Source of the DNA: Adiantum capillus-veneris
Lineage: Eukaryota > Streptophyta > Polypodiopsida > Polypodiales > Pteridaceae
DNA: 64,000 nucleotides
Direction: 5' to 3'
NCBI GenBank assembly: GCA_014529385.2
Contig: CM043944.1
Span: 176,041,240-176,105,239, forward strand
Shown here piece after piece: positions 21,939 to 34,500 of this stretch; position 1 is the first letter of the stretch; each line of letters opens with the position of its first letter. Under the pieces are notes generated by a model, which was not told the DNA's origin, made no database searches, and worked only from the letters and a program-made list of their open reading frames with translations. A program made the position numbers and the translations under genes.

Positions 21939-24455
21939 TATTTAAGAGTCAAAAAATGAACATAATACACATGCATATGCATAAAAGTAAAATTTTACTT
22001 TTTGCAACATGTTTTTCCGCAATATAAATTGGTAAACTTGGGTGTTTCCTTTGCAATCCAAACCCCTTGGTTAGAATCTACATTGGCAACCCCCATGGTA
22101 AGACTTAGCATGGAGATTGCTTCTACTAGCACGATGACCATCATTATAGTCTAGTGTATCTGAAAGTGATTGGAACAACTAAAAATTTTGAGTCCACCAT
22201 CCCTTGGTGGATGGAATAATTCTTTACGTGAAAGTACAACTATGATAAGATCAAATTATGACCCTCACATGAAGTGATTGTGTATTAGTTGGGTCATACC
22301 CCCAAAAATAACACTCCTGGAGACACAATTAGTGCTAGAACCAAGCAACAACTTTTCTCAAGTTGGAATCTTATTCACAATGGATCACAAAATAATCATA
22401 TCCCTCCATGAATAGAAGAGTATGATTACTTACCCCCCCCCAAAAAAGTAGTCATACTAGATTTTCTTGGGTTTGCAAAAAGAGAGAACCTACGAGAAGG
22501 CTCTCTTAATCTATCCATGTCGTCCATGAATTATTTTCTTGATAGTGAAACCATGCCTACATGCTATCCACAACAAAAATCATCTATACTGTCAACACCT
22601 TATGCATCAAAATTTCCCGTTGTTGTAGTCATATACAATGATCATAAGCAAATATACTAGCCTTCACTCTTTTTGAACAAAGTAGCTGATGCTATAGCAT
22701 AAGCATAAACCATGCTTAGTGGAATGAATCCACAATATTGGCATGCCATGCATGCATATCAAAAAAATAATGTGATAAGCCCTTGGCCTCATTGATGGTC
22801 TTAGCAGTTTGAGGCGGTAGCATACATGCCTTGCACGATTTGTAATGGCATGGATACATCATAGATGTTATTTCCCAATTAAAAACTGTGAGATTATGTC
22901 TTGTTATTGCCAATTTTCAAAATCTGGGTTGCCATGATCCTTGATCCTAAAATCAATGGATAATACTTTTGGCACGAAGTGGAAACCTTGCTTCTCATTT
23001 CTTTGCACATCCCCAAAACTCAAGTCTAATTTAAAGGTGAAACACAAAAAACAAGACGAACATGAAATTGGCTAACTTTGTCACCCCTCCATGGTCCATG
23101 ATCCCATAATTTCTTGTTTGGGAGTGAATTCCAACCTACGTTTTTCGTCCTTGTAGTTGAAGCAAGCTCATAGCCATCTATATCGATGAATCTAACTCAT
23201 AACTATGTATATAAAAAAATATAGAGGTGTCAATTGTACCATGTATGCCCTATGGTTGAGAGTGATGACAGTCTATGTTTGTCATCCTTGTACTTGAAGC
23301 AAGCTCATAGCCATCTATATTGATGAATCTAGCTCATAACTATGTATACTAAAAAATTTAGAGCTATCAATTGTACCATGTATGCCCTCATGACTTGGTT
23401 CATACCAGCCTTCAATAATAAGTAGGTAGACATGTTGCCAAAGTTTGTATGCTACTAGCATATTCCAAACTTTAGAAGCTTCTAGGAAATATAGCTTAAA
23501 TTGAAGTGTTGCTTCACATAAGCTCATTGAGGAGGTGAGAGAGAATGGAGTCTGATTGTTCTTAGCTAACAATTGCTTGGGTTGAACAAAATAAAAACGA
23601 TATTGTCAACCTTCATAGAGAAATGGACTTATTGGATCATGCAATTTATTGAGAATCCTAAATTTGTCCAATATTTCAAGAGATAGCTCTTGAAGCTTAC
23701 CTATCAAATTTCAATCAATTGTCAAACTCCACTTGATCGAAGAAACATTTTCTTGTCAAGCTGGCATTGTAGAAAATGATCTCTACAAGATTGATTAGTT
23801 CAAAAAGCAATGAACAAGTTGACTTGAGTTGTGGGTATGCAATGAACAAGTTGTGTTGCTTGCCTATATTTGGTGTGCTTTTGTCAACCAAGAAACTTTG
23901 TTTCTCTTTGAGGTGTGGCTGTGTTGATTAGCCAGCCAAGTCCTACTTAAGACTTGCTTAAATAGTAGCATATGTTGCTTGTCATGCACACGCTTCTTAC
24001 CTTGCGGACGTTTCCGCAATGCAAGCTTTGCTTGCCTGGTTGGACTTTTCTTGATCCTTTCGTACAAAACTTAGGAACTTTACTTCAATCTTGAGAGATG
24101 TTTAAAAAAGCTTCAGAAAGTTTGAAAACATAAACGAATCATGACAAAAAAACCTCATCATCTACCAAGCTTGTCCTTGCTTCACATGACCAAACGTGAT
24201 TGTTGAAGACGTTTGCTAAACAAAACAAACTGTACTTGCTTGTGAAGACCATATGCTCAAAAAAACAAACCACAGCATACAAGAGTTGCCTAAAATTAGC
24301 ATGTTACTAGTTTCTTGGAATCACTAGCTACATGTGTTTGGATGTTAAGCCGTCATACTAGACATATTGAATTCCATATGCATGCACTTTCATGCAAGCA
24401 TAATTTGCATATGCTAGGTAGGATTCCAAGACTGCATGAGCCCATAATTCATATT
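21939..24455. other. unassigned AT-rich spacer between the two LTR arrays
   Basis: No supported gene. The longest open frames are 60-85 codons with no recognisable motif. It contains an imperfect tandem duplication of about 137 bp (about 23120-23256 and 23257-23394, sharing GAAGCAAGCTCATAGCCATC and CAATTGTACCATGTATGCCC). It may be old transposon debris; I recognise nothing in it. Confidence 0.6.
23120..23394. repeat. two tandem copies of an approx. 137-bp unit
   Basis: The second copy repeats the first with roughly 10-15% differences by eye, including GATGAATCTA.CTCATAACTATGTATA and the run ending TGTACCATGTATGCCCT. Function unknown. Confidence 0.8.
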
Positions 24456-25529
24456 TGTAACGGAATTAAGCTAATAACTTTGAGTGTAGCAAAAATGGAT
24501 TAGCCATAGTGAGAATTTTGAATTAAGAAGATTCCTAATGAATATAGAGAGAGTGCTAGGTTGGCGATAGCAACAATTTACACGTTCCTAATTAACATGG
24601 CATGAGAAATAACTTTCAAAAGAGAGAGAAATAGAGAAGTTGGCAATAGTTGAGGACTGGATTTACTTGGAGTTGCTCCCCACTCCAATAGGATTTTGTA
24701 TTATAGGTTCTCCCATGAAGAGAGACTTGGTACGATACAATATTTGTGTTCCTTAGGACCTCTTTGGTGCCATGAAGATGGAAAGATTCATGCACCAAAC
24801 GTATGCTTAAAACAACAATTAATCTACTAACATTATATCAATCAATTTGGAGATTTCCTATTTCCCACTTTCAAAAAGAGCTTAAGATTTGACTACATGG
24901 TCAAATCTTATCCAAAGGTTTGAGAACCTGGATCAAAACATATTTTCAAGTGCTACCTTGTGAAAGGCTTTGATCTCAAAAAAGAGTTTGAGATTTGTCC
25001 ATATGGCCAAATCTTCAAGACATTGGTGATTCCCAAATTGGCTCTAAAGTCTCAAACTCTCGAATATGGTGTTTACTTGCAATAAACAAGAACTTGTCCC
25101 CGGCCTCAATCCCAAAACCTCAAACACCATCAAAGGTGGAGAGAGCTAGTAGGGAGTGAGGAAAATGAAGAGAAAAAGATGTTATCTCTATGAAAAAGAA
25201 GTAGTATCCTCACATATAATCACTCTTAGAGAATAGCTTAGCCTAGTGATAATGAAGATGAAGAGATTGATAAGCATTTCTTTAAGCATACTATCTTGGT
25301 TGGATTTGCATTCCATAGACAAGGGGTGTTGGTGTAGGCTCTCCACTTCTCAAGCTTGGAAAAGAAGATGACTTGTGAGCACAACACACAATGGGGTTTC
25401 TCATTGGACCTTCCTATAGGTCATCCAATACAATTCAGACACATTATGAGGGAAATATTACTACAAGCTTGACATGTGGCCTTAATACCTCTTGAGTCTT
25501 AGGCTTTCCTTGAGTCTTAGGCTTTCCTT

Positions 25530-25588
<59 letters not shown>

Positions 25589-26263
25589 CGCGCGCATGCG
25601 CACATGTGATTGTTCTCTCTCATGCTCCTACCTTTAGGGCTCATCTTTGATTTAAACACCTCAAGCACCTTGGCCATCAAGCACCTTGGCCATCAAGCAC
25701 GACAAGTACCTCAAGCACCTTAGTCATTAAGAATGACAAGAACCTTAGTAAAAATCACGATAAGCACCTTAGTCATTAAGCATGACAAGCAACTCAAGAA
25801 CCTTAGTCATCAAGCACGACAGCACCACAAGCACCTTAGTCATTAAGCACAACAAGAACATGCCTAGCTTGCCTAAGGTCTAGAGTACCTAAAGGTCCTA
25901 GGTCTAAGGACTTTTAACACTAACCTTTGGAGGCTTTACTAAATCCCACCCTAAGGTCTTTTAAGCTCCATTAGATGCACGTTTCTCTTTGATAGACTTT
26001 TTTTTTTTGACCCCTATTGAGATGTAACCATCCCCTACAGAGATTAGTCTAGAAGTACTTATTGCACATTTCTCTTTGGTAGACAATCTCCTTTTGAACC
26101 CCTATTGAGATGCAACCATCTCTCCTTTTGGTCCCCTGCTCAAATAGGTCTTGAATCACATATCTATATCCTAACTCTTGTTCCCCTTTTATTTTCCCAT
26201 GTTAAATGATCAATTTAATATGAAACACTCATTTGATGAAGTTAGATATTAAATTTTATGACA
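24456..26263 (-). repeat. 3' LTR of composite element F
   Basis: Minus strand TGTCATAAAATTTAATATC at 26263 to TCCGTTACA at 24456. The high side carries the family's polypurine tract and about 20 bp more of internal 3' region, then foreign sequence begins. The low side has no primer site, so it is the 3' LTR. It contains (TG)n continuing into (CG)n at about 25533-25595, and a 245-bp insertion at 24829-25073. Confidence 0.82.
24829..25073. mobile_element. 245-bp insertion in LTR F, TSD TACT
   Basis: Sibling LTRs read AATCTACTTGCAATAAACA without interruption. Here TACT (24825-24828) is followed by 245 bp and TACT again (25074-25077). The insert has loosely matching ends (AACATTATAT at the left, ATATGGTGTT at the right) and repeats GATTTG..CATGG.CAAATCTT internally. 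It has no coding capacity. Probably a small non-autonomous DNA element; class uncertain. Confidence 0.65.
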
Positions 26264-26297
26264 TTACTTCTCTCTTGAAATAGTCATCCTCAATTAT

Positions 26298-26655
26298 GGC
26301 TGAAAGCAAGGTTTGGTGGTACAAAAATTGTACTAATTTGGTTGTTTGTCACTTTGGTATTTGTAGGGTTCTTGGAGGAGGGAACTTGCATTTGGACTTT
26401 TTAAAGATTACATTTTAAAAGGTACAATTCAAAGATTATAAGACCGAGTGCAATCACGGTTTATCAAGGTATAGTACGTGATCGTGGTCACACATTTCGG
26501 ACTGATTTGAACTCTCTCTATCTTGCTACCGCGCTCGAAAGCACTTTGAACTTTCTCTCTCCCTACTGCGTATGAGAGCATTTTGTAGGTTGTTCACAAA
26601 CACCTTTTCCATAGCTCCCCTTGTGAACTTCCTTCCTCCATTGTCCTCTGTCAAC
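26298..26655 (+). other. presumed 5' flank of the plus-strand gene in F
   Basis: Begins where retroelement homology ends (after CCTCAATTATGG). It includes GGTAC-type motifs and no clear coding sequence; a possible alternative upstream start lies at 26572 in the same frame as the gene. No terminal inverted repeat is visible against the other border near 37578. Confidence 0.45.
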
Positions 26656-29600
26656 ATGAGGACACCAGCCCGCAAATGTGCACCTAGAGCCACACCCAAA
26701 GCTTCTGAAGAGAAGCAAACTAGGATGATGGAGAGTTCATTCAAAACTCCTAGTAGCAGCCGCAATGAGCGTCGCAGTAGTAGTCGTACTACAACCCCCA
26801 AAGAGAGGTAGAACATTGATCAATCAGAGATGACAAAGAACATGGTAAAATCCTCTGTTGTTGCACAAGTGAACGGATCCACAACAAAGAAGAAGGGTAA
26901 GTACTGCTACTTTACATGGTTGGCAATGTACCATTTGGTTTGGTTGCATGTTAATTAATATTTTGTAAGACATTATCTGCATGTTGGATGCATGAGTATG
27001 GTTGCATGTTAAGTACTTTATACATTTGGTACTATAGTGTCATGTCTAATTGTTTCTTTTTGCTGTATTTTAGGGAAAAACAAAATGGATGAGTACCCAA
27101 TACTGAAAAAAAAATTATATACTGCAAAAGAATTACATGAGGAGTATGGTTTGAGTCTAGAAGGAAAGGTTGCTAAGGACTTATCTAACTATGATCTGCT
27201 AGATGATTAGTTGCTTACTATTTTCCAACATTGGTATCAGAAGAATGCAAAGGTCTACCTTCACCATTTGCAGCCTTCTTTCGTTGATGATTACAGACTT
27301 CATTTTCATAAGGTGTACCAGGGTCCCCAATCATGTGGGAAGATTACAACTAAGTTTGCTAGGTGCTATGCTTTTGAGAAGTGCCACGCTACTTAAAATT
27401 ACCCAACAAGACATAAAATTGCATGGGCAATGTTTGGGGAGAGTGTGTTGAGCATGTGCAATAGTAAACCTAGAGGATTGGAGAGGAAGGTGGAAAATTG
27501 GAAGAGGGATAATGGATCATTTCATAATGGGCTATTAGGGTCCAACAAGGAGAGGCAGTCCACACAGGGTGCCAGCAATATGTGTAATATTGAAGAGGAC
27601 AAAGTTTTGCAGTTTGAAACAGTGGTGGCAGTAGATTACATTTATGATTTGGATGCCATTGTTCGCGGAGTTTTGACAAGCTCTATGCAGAAGTTGAACA
27701 GGTTATCTAAGTTGCGGGCAAGTCTCCAGCAAAAGAAAGAGAGTTTACTGACGTTTGAGGGCTTAAATGTTGTCACAAAGAAAATTAAGGAGGATATTCT
27801 TTTGTTCGAGCAATGCCTCGATGAACAACATCGGCAAGTTCCTTGTGACGTTGATGAGATAAAAGATGTGGAAGATGATCTAAATGCGTCAAAACTCATG
27901 CTACGTCAACTCGAAGGCACTGCAGAGATGAAGAATCTTGCTTTAGAAATGGAAAATGAACAGATATTTTTACATATGGTACCTCTTTCTTTAGGTTATT
28001 TTGCTTACTTGTGCTTGTATATAGTGCCATATTCTTGCATGTAGTTGTATGCACTTGTATGTAGTGTCATATTCTTGATAGGAACTTTTTCTACTTGTCT
28101 TGGTTTATATCTCATACTTTTTGTACAATGTCATGAAAAAACTTGGGTACTATTTGAAATGTTTTGGTACTTTTGGTATATAGCTAGTTCTTCAAGTGTC
28201 CTTTGGTACATCCTGAATATTTCTTATGTACTTTTGGTACATCTTGTAGGAGCATTTGGTACTTCTTGTAGGAACACTTGGTACTTTTGGTGCTTAACAT
28301 TTGGTGCTTTCTATTGGAACATAATATTTATATTTGTGTATTGAGATGTACATATTAGGTGCTTTTAAGTACCTTGGTTTGACCACTAGTACTTCCATTT
28401 GGTACTTCTTGAAAAACTCAATATTTTTGGGTACTTTGGAGTCCTTTTGGTACTTTCTGTAGAAACATCATATGTATATCTGTGTGCTATGAGTTGTGAT
28501 GTACATATTGGGTCTTTAAGTACCATGTTTTGACGTGAAGTACTTTAGTTTTGGTACTTCAATTTTTTTGGGAACTTTTGAGACCTCACTTTGTACTTTA
28601 GATTTTTAATGTTGTGCTTAGGGTGCTTAGCATCTGGTAGTTTTATTGTTTGAAACTTTTCATATTGATTATTTGGTACTATTTACTGTTTTGGTACTAT
28701 TTACTTACTCTGTACTAGACTGCTGTGCTCTAGTAGGAACATGATATACTTAACATGTACTTTAGGGATTTTCTTCTAGTTTTGCTACTTACCATATTAG
28801 TTACTAATTTCTATTTAGTACTATTCGGTGCTTATTTATTAGATTATTGTCCTTTGGTACTAGTTGGTCCTTTAGGTACTCTGAACATTTGGTACAATTT
28901 ACTATTTGTTACATTTGGTACAACTTACTATCTGCTGCATTTGGTATTGTGTGCTATTTGTTACTACATTTACATATGCTATTGTTTACTTTTCTCTAGG
29001 AAATTACTTTGGTAATATTCACTATCATGACATTTCCATATGTGACCTGCAGAGGGAATGTGATGTCGAGACCGAGTGTGAACAGGCTCAGATCTAGAGT
29101 GAATTTTTTAGAATGATGATTGCAGAAATCAACGAAGGAAGAAGATTCACATTATTTCCAAGGCCACATGTCAAGGATGAAGACAACACAATACATGCTT
29201 TAGGATCTTGTGTTGCTTGTTGGGACTGCTTGGGCTCTGCGCATGTGGTTGTTTCTTTCATGCTGGCCTGCCACTCTAATGAAAAAAGACATTTGTGTGA
29301 AGTGGACAAGACTTGGGCTCACAAGGGACATGTTCAGAAGAGTAAGCAACTGTCCTGCTTCTTTTTTTTAATACAATTCTAGTTTTTCTTACTGTTAAAT
29401 GTCTTTTTGTTATTCAACTATGTAGAATATGAGTTCAAACAAGAGTATACGGTCAACCATGTTGAAGACAAGCACTCCAAGGCTGGACATATGTTTGATA
29501 AAGGGCAGATGGTGGTAAGTTCTCTGATGTGGAGATGCACAAGGAAGCTACACGCACATTTCAAGGCATGTCTAATAAAGTGCAATCAAACAACCTAGAT

Positions 29601-29684
29601 GAAGACAAGGACACCACCACAGGGGCCCATGAGGGAGTAAATGACCGCAAGGAAGAGCCGGACCATGAGGTGCTACCAGACTAG
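26656..29684 (+). pseudogene. intron-containing coiled-coil protein gene of unknown function, decayed
   Basis: Four exons join with consistent phase: 26656-26896, 27074-27978, 29053-29341 and 29426 onward. Donors are GTAAGT, GTACCT and GTAAGC; acceptors are TTTTAG, CTGCAG and TGTAG. Exon 1 encodes a basic Ser/Arg-rich N-terminus (MRTPARKCAPRATPKASE). Exon 2 encodes LYTAKELHEEYGLSLEG, a central domain with FARCYAFEKCHAT, then a heptad-like Leu/Lys/Glu-rich coiled coil (MQKLNRLSKLRASLQQKKES). Exon 3 has CVACWDCLGSAHVVVSF. In-frame stops at 26809, 27208, 27394 and 29095, plus a frame change near 29503, kill it. The last open stretch is acidic and ends TAG at 29682. I do not recognise the family. 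It overlaps the end of the convergent gene, suggesting one two-gene mobile unit. Confidence 0.6.
27979..29050 (+). repeat. intron built of dispersed TTTGGTAC-like motifs
   Basis: About 1.07 kb containing several dozen GGTAC/GGTACT motifs at irregular 10-40 bp spacing. Flanking GT-AG signals keep the phase of the plus-strand gene. A similar GTACC/GGTAC-rich segment forms the likely intron of the opposing gene (36062-37103). Confidence 0.7.
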
Positions 29685-29689
29685 TAGGA

Positions 29690-31077
29690 TGTAGACAAAG
29701 ACTAGGAGGATATAGACAAAGACCAGCATCATCTTCATCTTCTTCGGCATCATCGTCTTCATCACTGCAACGATCATTTGATTCCAGTAATGGTTGGACT
29801 ATCAGATATTTCCATTCTTCTACATGTTGTCTGTTCTTACATCTTCTCCATTTCCCACAGATACATGAATGACAAAAACATGAGAGTGTCCAATATCGTA
29901 CAGAACATGGATTATCCTATGAATATCCATCAATGCAATGAAATGATCGTGAGCCTGTAATATGCTGGCAATCCCATTGGACATTGTGTTGCACATCATC
30001 CTTGTAAACTAGCCAAAAAACTCTTTGCATACTAGATCTATGATGAAATGCTTCATTTAGATAGTTGTCTACATCAGCTACAGACTTCGTAGGCTAGCCA
30101 TCTGGTTCAACTCCTCAAGAGTGAGGGTCCTCTTTTTCACTACCCTTGCTCCATCGTGCTCGCCTTTTCCATGTCCTGATGCTAAAAAGTTATGCGTCAT
30201 CTACAGACCTGTCACAACTGATGATACCTAGCGACAAAGTAGAAAGGTCTTCGTGCTTTGAACTGCGACCCTGAACTGCGACCCTACACCATCTGACCAC
30301 ACCTAATGACATCGTAAATAATGGACTTTCTATTTCAACCACTTGTCATGAACCAGAAAACAATTTTGTACAAATAGAGTGTCATGCAACATTTCATCAG
30401 ATATGTAAAAATGGAGTGTCTTTTCAATACCACCCCCTACGTTTCTCACATAAGTAATGTGAACAAGTATCATAACCTCATTAGACCACCAGTGCATGGA
30501 TTGTATCTCATTTGTTTTTAAAATCGATAGTTTTTGGCAAAGTTGATGACCGTAACAACAACATCTGATGGAAACTTGAGTAAGCACTCTTTAAATAGTT
30601 GTGCCTGCCATCGAAAAATGTCGTTATGCTTGATGAAGTTCTTAAGATGAGATGAGAATAGGTCAATAAAAGTATAGCTTCTTATTTGTTGCACTACCAA
30701 ATCCTTTCTTTTCTTCTCAGACCCACCTGCATCAACTTGCCCAGTTGAAACATATGTGAAGATCTTCACAGTGACCTCCCTACACTGAAATCTCATCAGG
30801 ACATAATGTCAACCTGGTTATGCCACATCTAAAGCAATCCCCAAACAAGCATTTTTTTGCATAGTATTCTGCATCATGAGCCTTTGGACATAAAAGTGAT
30901 TCTCACATATCAGTGATGCTATGACACACTGATTAGTTTGCATTACATTTACCTGAATCATCACTGAAACAAATGGAACATGTGCAGGCATGATCCTTTC
31001 AGTGATGCCCAAACTTGTTTTGTCGCATCTGATCAAATGCCTCTTTAAAATATATCATTTGGAATGATATATACAGC
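29690..31077 (-). pseudogene. transposase-like protein, C-terminal two thirds, decayed
   Basis: Read from 31077 downward: HSITDM, ESLLCPKAHDAEYY, KCLFGDC, a WQAQLFKECL segment, then NFAKNY, EIQSMHW, ILVHITYVRN and FYISDEMLHDTLFVQNCFL. WSDG follows at about 30290, then SGHGKGEHDGA at about 30150-30185, a segment DVQHNVQWDCQHITGSRSFH, and a Cys-rich tail LSCFCHSC followed by an acidic run. I remember this combination as a large uncharacterised, DDE-transposase-like protein common in ferns, mosses, lycophytes and some algae; no family name is claimed. A 13-bp tandem duplication near 30265-30290 and several stops break it. It continues upstream at 35931-37578 across a copia insertion. Its tail reaches the end of the opposing gene. 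Confidence 0.6.
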
Positions 31078-31281
31078 TGAAGGTGCCACGAGAAGCGTGT
31101 GCGAGTGCAAGTGTGAGAGCAGAGAGAGAGGGAGACTTGCTTTGGGTGGAGTGCACAACAACGTTATCCTGTTTTGCAGCTCCTTATTATGTTGTACTAA
31201 AGAATAAGTGTATACATGGTTAAGTTAGTAAATGGGTTAGTAGTAAGTGGGATGTTCGGCCAGTTGGCCTGAATTCCAACA
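31078..31281 (-). repeat. copia 3' LTR
   Basis: 204 bp. Minus strand TGTTGGAATTCAGGCC to ACCTTCA. Nearly the same as the 5' LTR but with only a short GA-rich stretch. Polypurine tract AAGTGGGAGTT lies just outside (31282-31292). Confidence 0.9.
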
Positions 31282-31503
31282 AACTCCCACTTGAAGACCA
31301 ATGCAGCCCAAGTGACTTGGTATATACAACCGTGAAGCAATCTAGTGGCTTCAACCTATACCCATCAGCTCACTGCAATGTGTAAACCACTCCAAAGCTA
31401 AGCCTTTTGTCAAAGCATCTCTGCTGGGTTGTCATCAGTGTGTACCTTGACCAAATCAATGATCATTTTGGCCAAGAAATCTCTCACGAGATGATACCTG
31501 GCT

Positions 31504-34500
31504 TCAATGTGTTTTGATTTGGAGTGAAACACGGGATTCTTGCCAATGCAAGAGCACTCTATCACAATATATCACTGGAGTCTCATCAATGCCAAGATTT
31601 CTAACCAAGCGAGATAACCATTCAGCCTCTTTACTTGCATCCAACAATGCAACGTACTCTGCTTCCATAGTGGAAGACGACGTACAATCTTGAATACATG
31701 ACCCCCAAGATACTGTTGCTCCAGCAAACATGAAAACATAGCGAGATGTCGATCTCCTATTGTCGACACAACCCGCATAGTCTGTATCCGCATAACCCAC
31801 GATGGATGCATCACTGTTCCCAAAGCGTAAACACCTTCCGACCTTATCGTTGAGGTACCTAAGAATGTGCTTCACTGCTTCCCAATGCTTGCTGCGAAGA
31901 TTTGCCATATATCGGCTCACCACTCCCACTACAAAAGCAATGTCTGGTCCTGTGGCCACCATAGCATACATGAGACTGCCCACTGCCAAAGAATATGGTA
32001 CCTTAGCCATCTCAACTCGCTGAGCATCGGATTTGGGTGCATCTTCCTTGCTGAGTTTCAAGAATGCCTGCATTGGGGCACTCAATACTTTCCTCCCCTG
32101 CATATTGAAACGCTGCAAAACCTTCTCAATGTATGTTTCCTGCGATAACTCAAGAATACGATGTTTGCAATATCTTTTGGTTCACATGCCAAGAAAGTGT
32201 GTAGCATCCCCCAAATCTTTCATTGCAAAAATATTGCTAAATGTTTTCTTCAAGCTAGCAATTTCTGCAATGGATTTCCCACCTATAATCATGTCATCAA
32301 CATACAAAACTAGAATGATCATCAAGCCATCATCTAGCTTTCTTGTGTACAAGCAGTGATCCTTTTTGCTCCTTTTATATTCTTGAGACCTCATACATGC
32401 ATCAAATTTATGATACCACTGCCTTGAGCCTTGCTTTAAGCCATAAAGTGCCTTTTTCAGCTTACATACTAGCTCCTCACGAGATGCGTGCTCCTGAACA
32501 AACCCTTCAGGCTGCTGCATGTAAACATCCTCATCAAGATCCCCGTGAAGAAATGTTGTCTTTACATCCATTTGGACAAGTTCCATGTCCTCAATTGCTA
32601 CAAGACCAAGTACAATTCTTAACGTTGTCATCTTGACAAACAGGCGAGAAGATTTCATCAAAATCAACTCCCTTTTGCTCTTTGAACCCTTTGGCTACAA
32701 GTCTAGCCTTGTACTTTGGATTTGGATCACCTGAGGTAAATTTCTTCTTGTAAACCCATTTGCAAGGTAAAGCTTTCGCATCATTTGGTAGTTCTACCAA
32801 GTCCCAAATGTCATTAGCCAGAATTGAGTTATACTCAGATTCCATAGCCTGCTCCCACTTCACCACATCATCCGTCATCATGACTTCTTGGTAGCAGCTT
32901 GGCTCACCGCAATCGGTCAACATGATGTAATCAATACCTGGCTCAAAACGCGCAGGTGGAGGAGAGACTCTAGTAGACCATCTCACTCCTTGACCATTGC
33001 TATCCGCTCCCTCTGGAGCATTGCTAGTGGAAGGTACATCACTAGCCCACTGAGTTGATTTCACTGTCTCTGAGGCAACATCCTCAAAGGTGACTCTCCG
33101 AATCTCTATTTCCTTGATAGTTGGTTTATGCATCTTTGACTCATTGAAGATCACATCTGAACTACGGATGACTCGACCAGATTCCAGGTGCCATAGACGA
33201 TATCCCATCTCTCCATCTGCACCATATCCAATGAAAATACATTTGTGTGACTTTGGCTCTAGCTTTTGGCAAAGTTGTTTAGGCATATGAGCATAAGCTT
33301 CACAACCAAAAACATGTAGATGGTCATAGTGGGGCTTATTTTTAGACCATAATTCTTTTGGAATCTCATAATTCAATGGCGTACTAGGCAAACAATTTAT
33401 AATGTGCACTGCGGTCAAGACGGCTTCTGCCCAAAAGCCTTGTGTGAGATTTGCCCTAGAAAGCATGGTTGTGACTCTTTCCTGAATCGTACAATTCATG
33501 CGCTCAGCAACTCCATTCTGAGCTGATGTGTATGGTGACGGTAAACTGCCTTTTAATCCCCCTTTTAGCACATAAATTGTCAAACTCCTTGGAGACATAC
33601 TCTCCACTGTTGTCAGTCGGCAATCTCTTGAGTTTCTTGGAAAACTGATTCTCAACGAGTGCTATAACATTTTGGAACACAGGAAGAAATTGATCCTTAT
33701 GTTTCAAAGGATATGACCACACCTTTCAAGTAGAGTCATCTATGAATGTCACAAAATAGCTGGCCCTCCCTAGAGATTTGGTTGACATAGGACCACAAAC
33801 ATTACTATGTACTAAATCTAGAGGTTCAGCTTTGCTTTTGACCCAATGGGTGCACGGACCTAGTCTATTTGCCATAGATACGATGCTCACAAACAGGAAA
33901 GTCAACATAATACAAGATAGGTAAGTAGCCAAAAAGAGTCAGAGTTCTCATTCTTTTTTGGCTAATATGACCTAGCCCCGGCAATGCCACAACTCAGTAG
34001 ACAGTAGCTCGCCTATAGATATATAATCATGACCAACATCTGACACATGCATGGAATACAAGGTACCATGCTTCTGACCTCTGAGTACAACAATATTACC
34101 TTTGCGTACTATCCATGAACCAATGCCAAATGTGGTGTTGTAGCCCAAATCATCAAGCTGACCAACAGAAATCAAGCTTTTAGTCAACTTGGGCACATGT
34201 CTGACATTACATAAAGTAAAGTGCATGCCATTCCTTAGATGCAATTTGACATTTTTGACACCCTCAATGTATAGTTTATAAGCATCACCAAGTCTCACTT
34301 TGCCACAAGAGTGAGAATAAGTAGAGAACCACTCTCTATGTGGTGTCACATGGAAACTCGCACCAGAATCTACTATCCAATTCTTTGCATACTATGCATC
34401 TTCTGTAACAAGAGCCTCGACAGGTAGATCTGCTATGAAGACCAATACATCAGAGGTAAGTGGCATAAAAACCGTTGGAAGAGTCTCTACAATAGGAGAA

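Noticed and set aside
21939-24455. Possible host gene in the inter-array spacer
   Set aside because: No open frame above 85 codons, no splice-consistent series and no recognisable protein motif on either strand.
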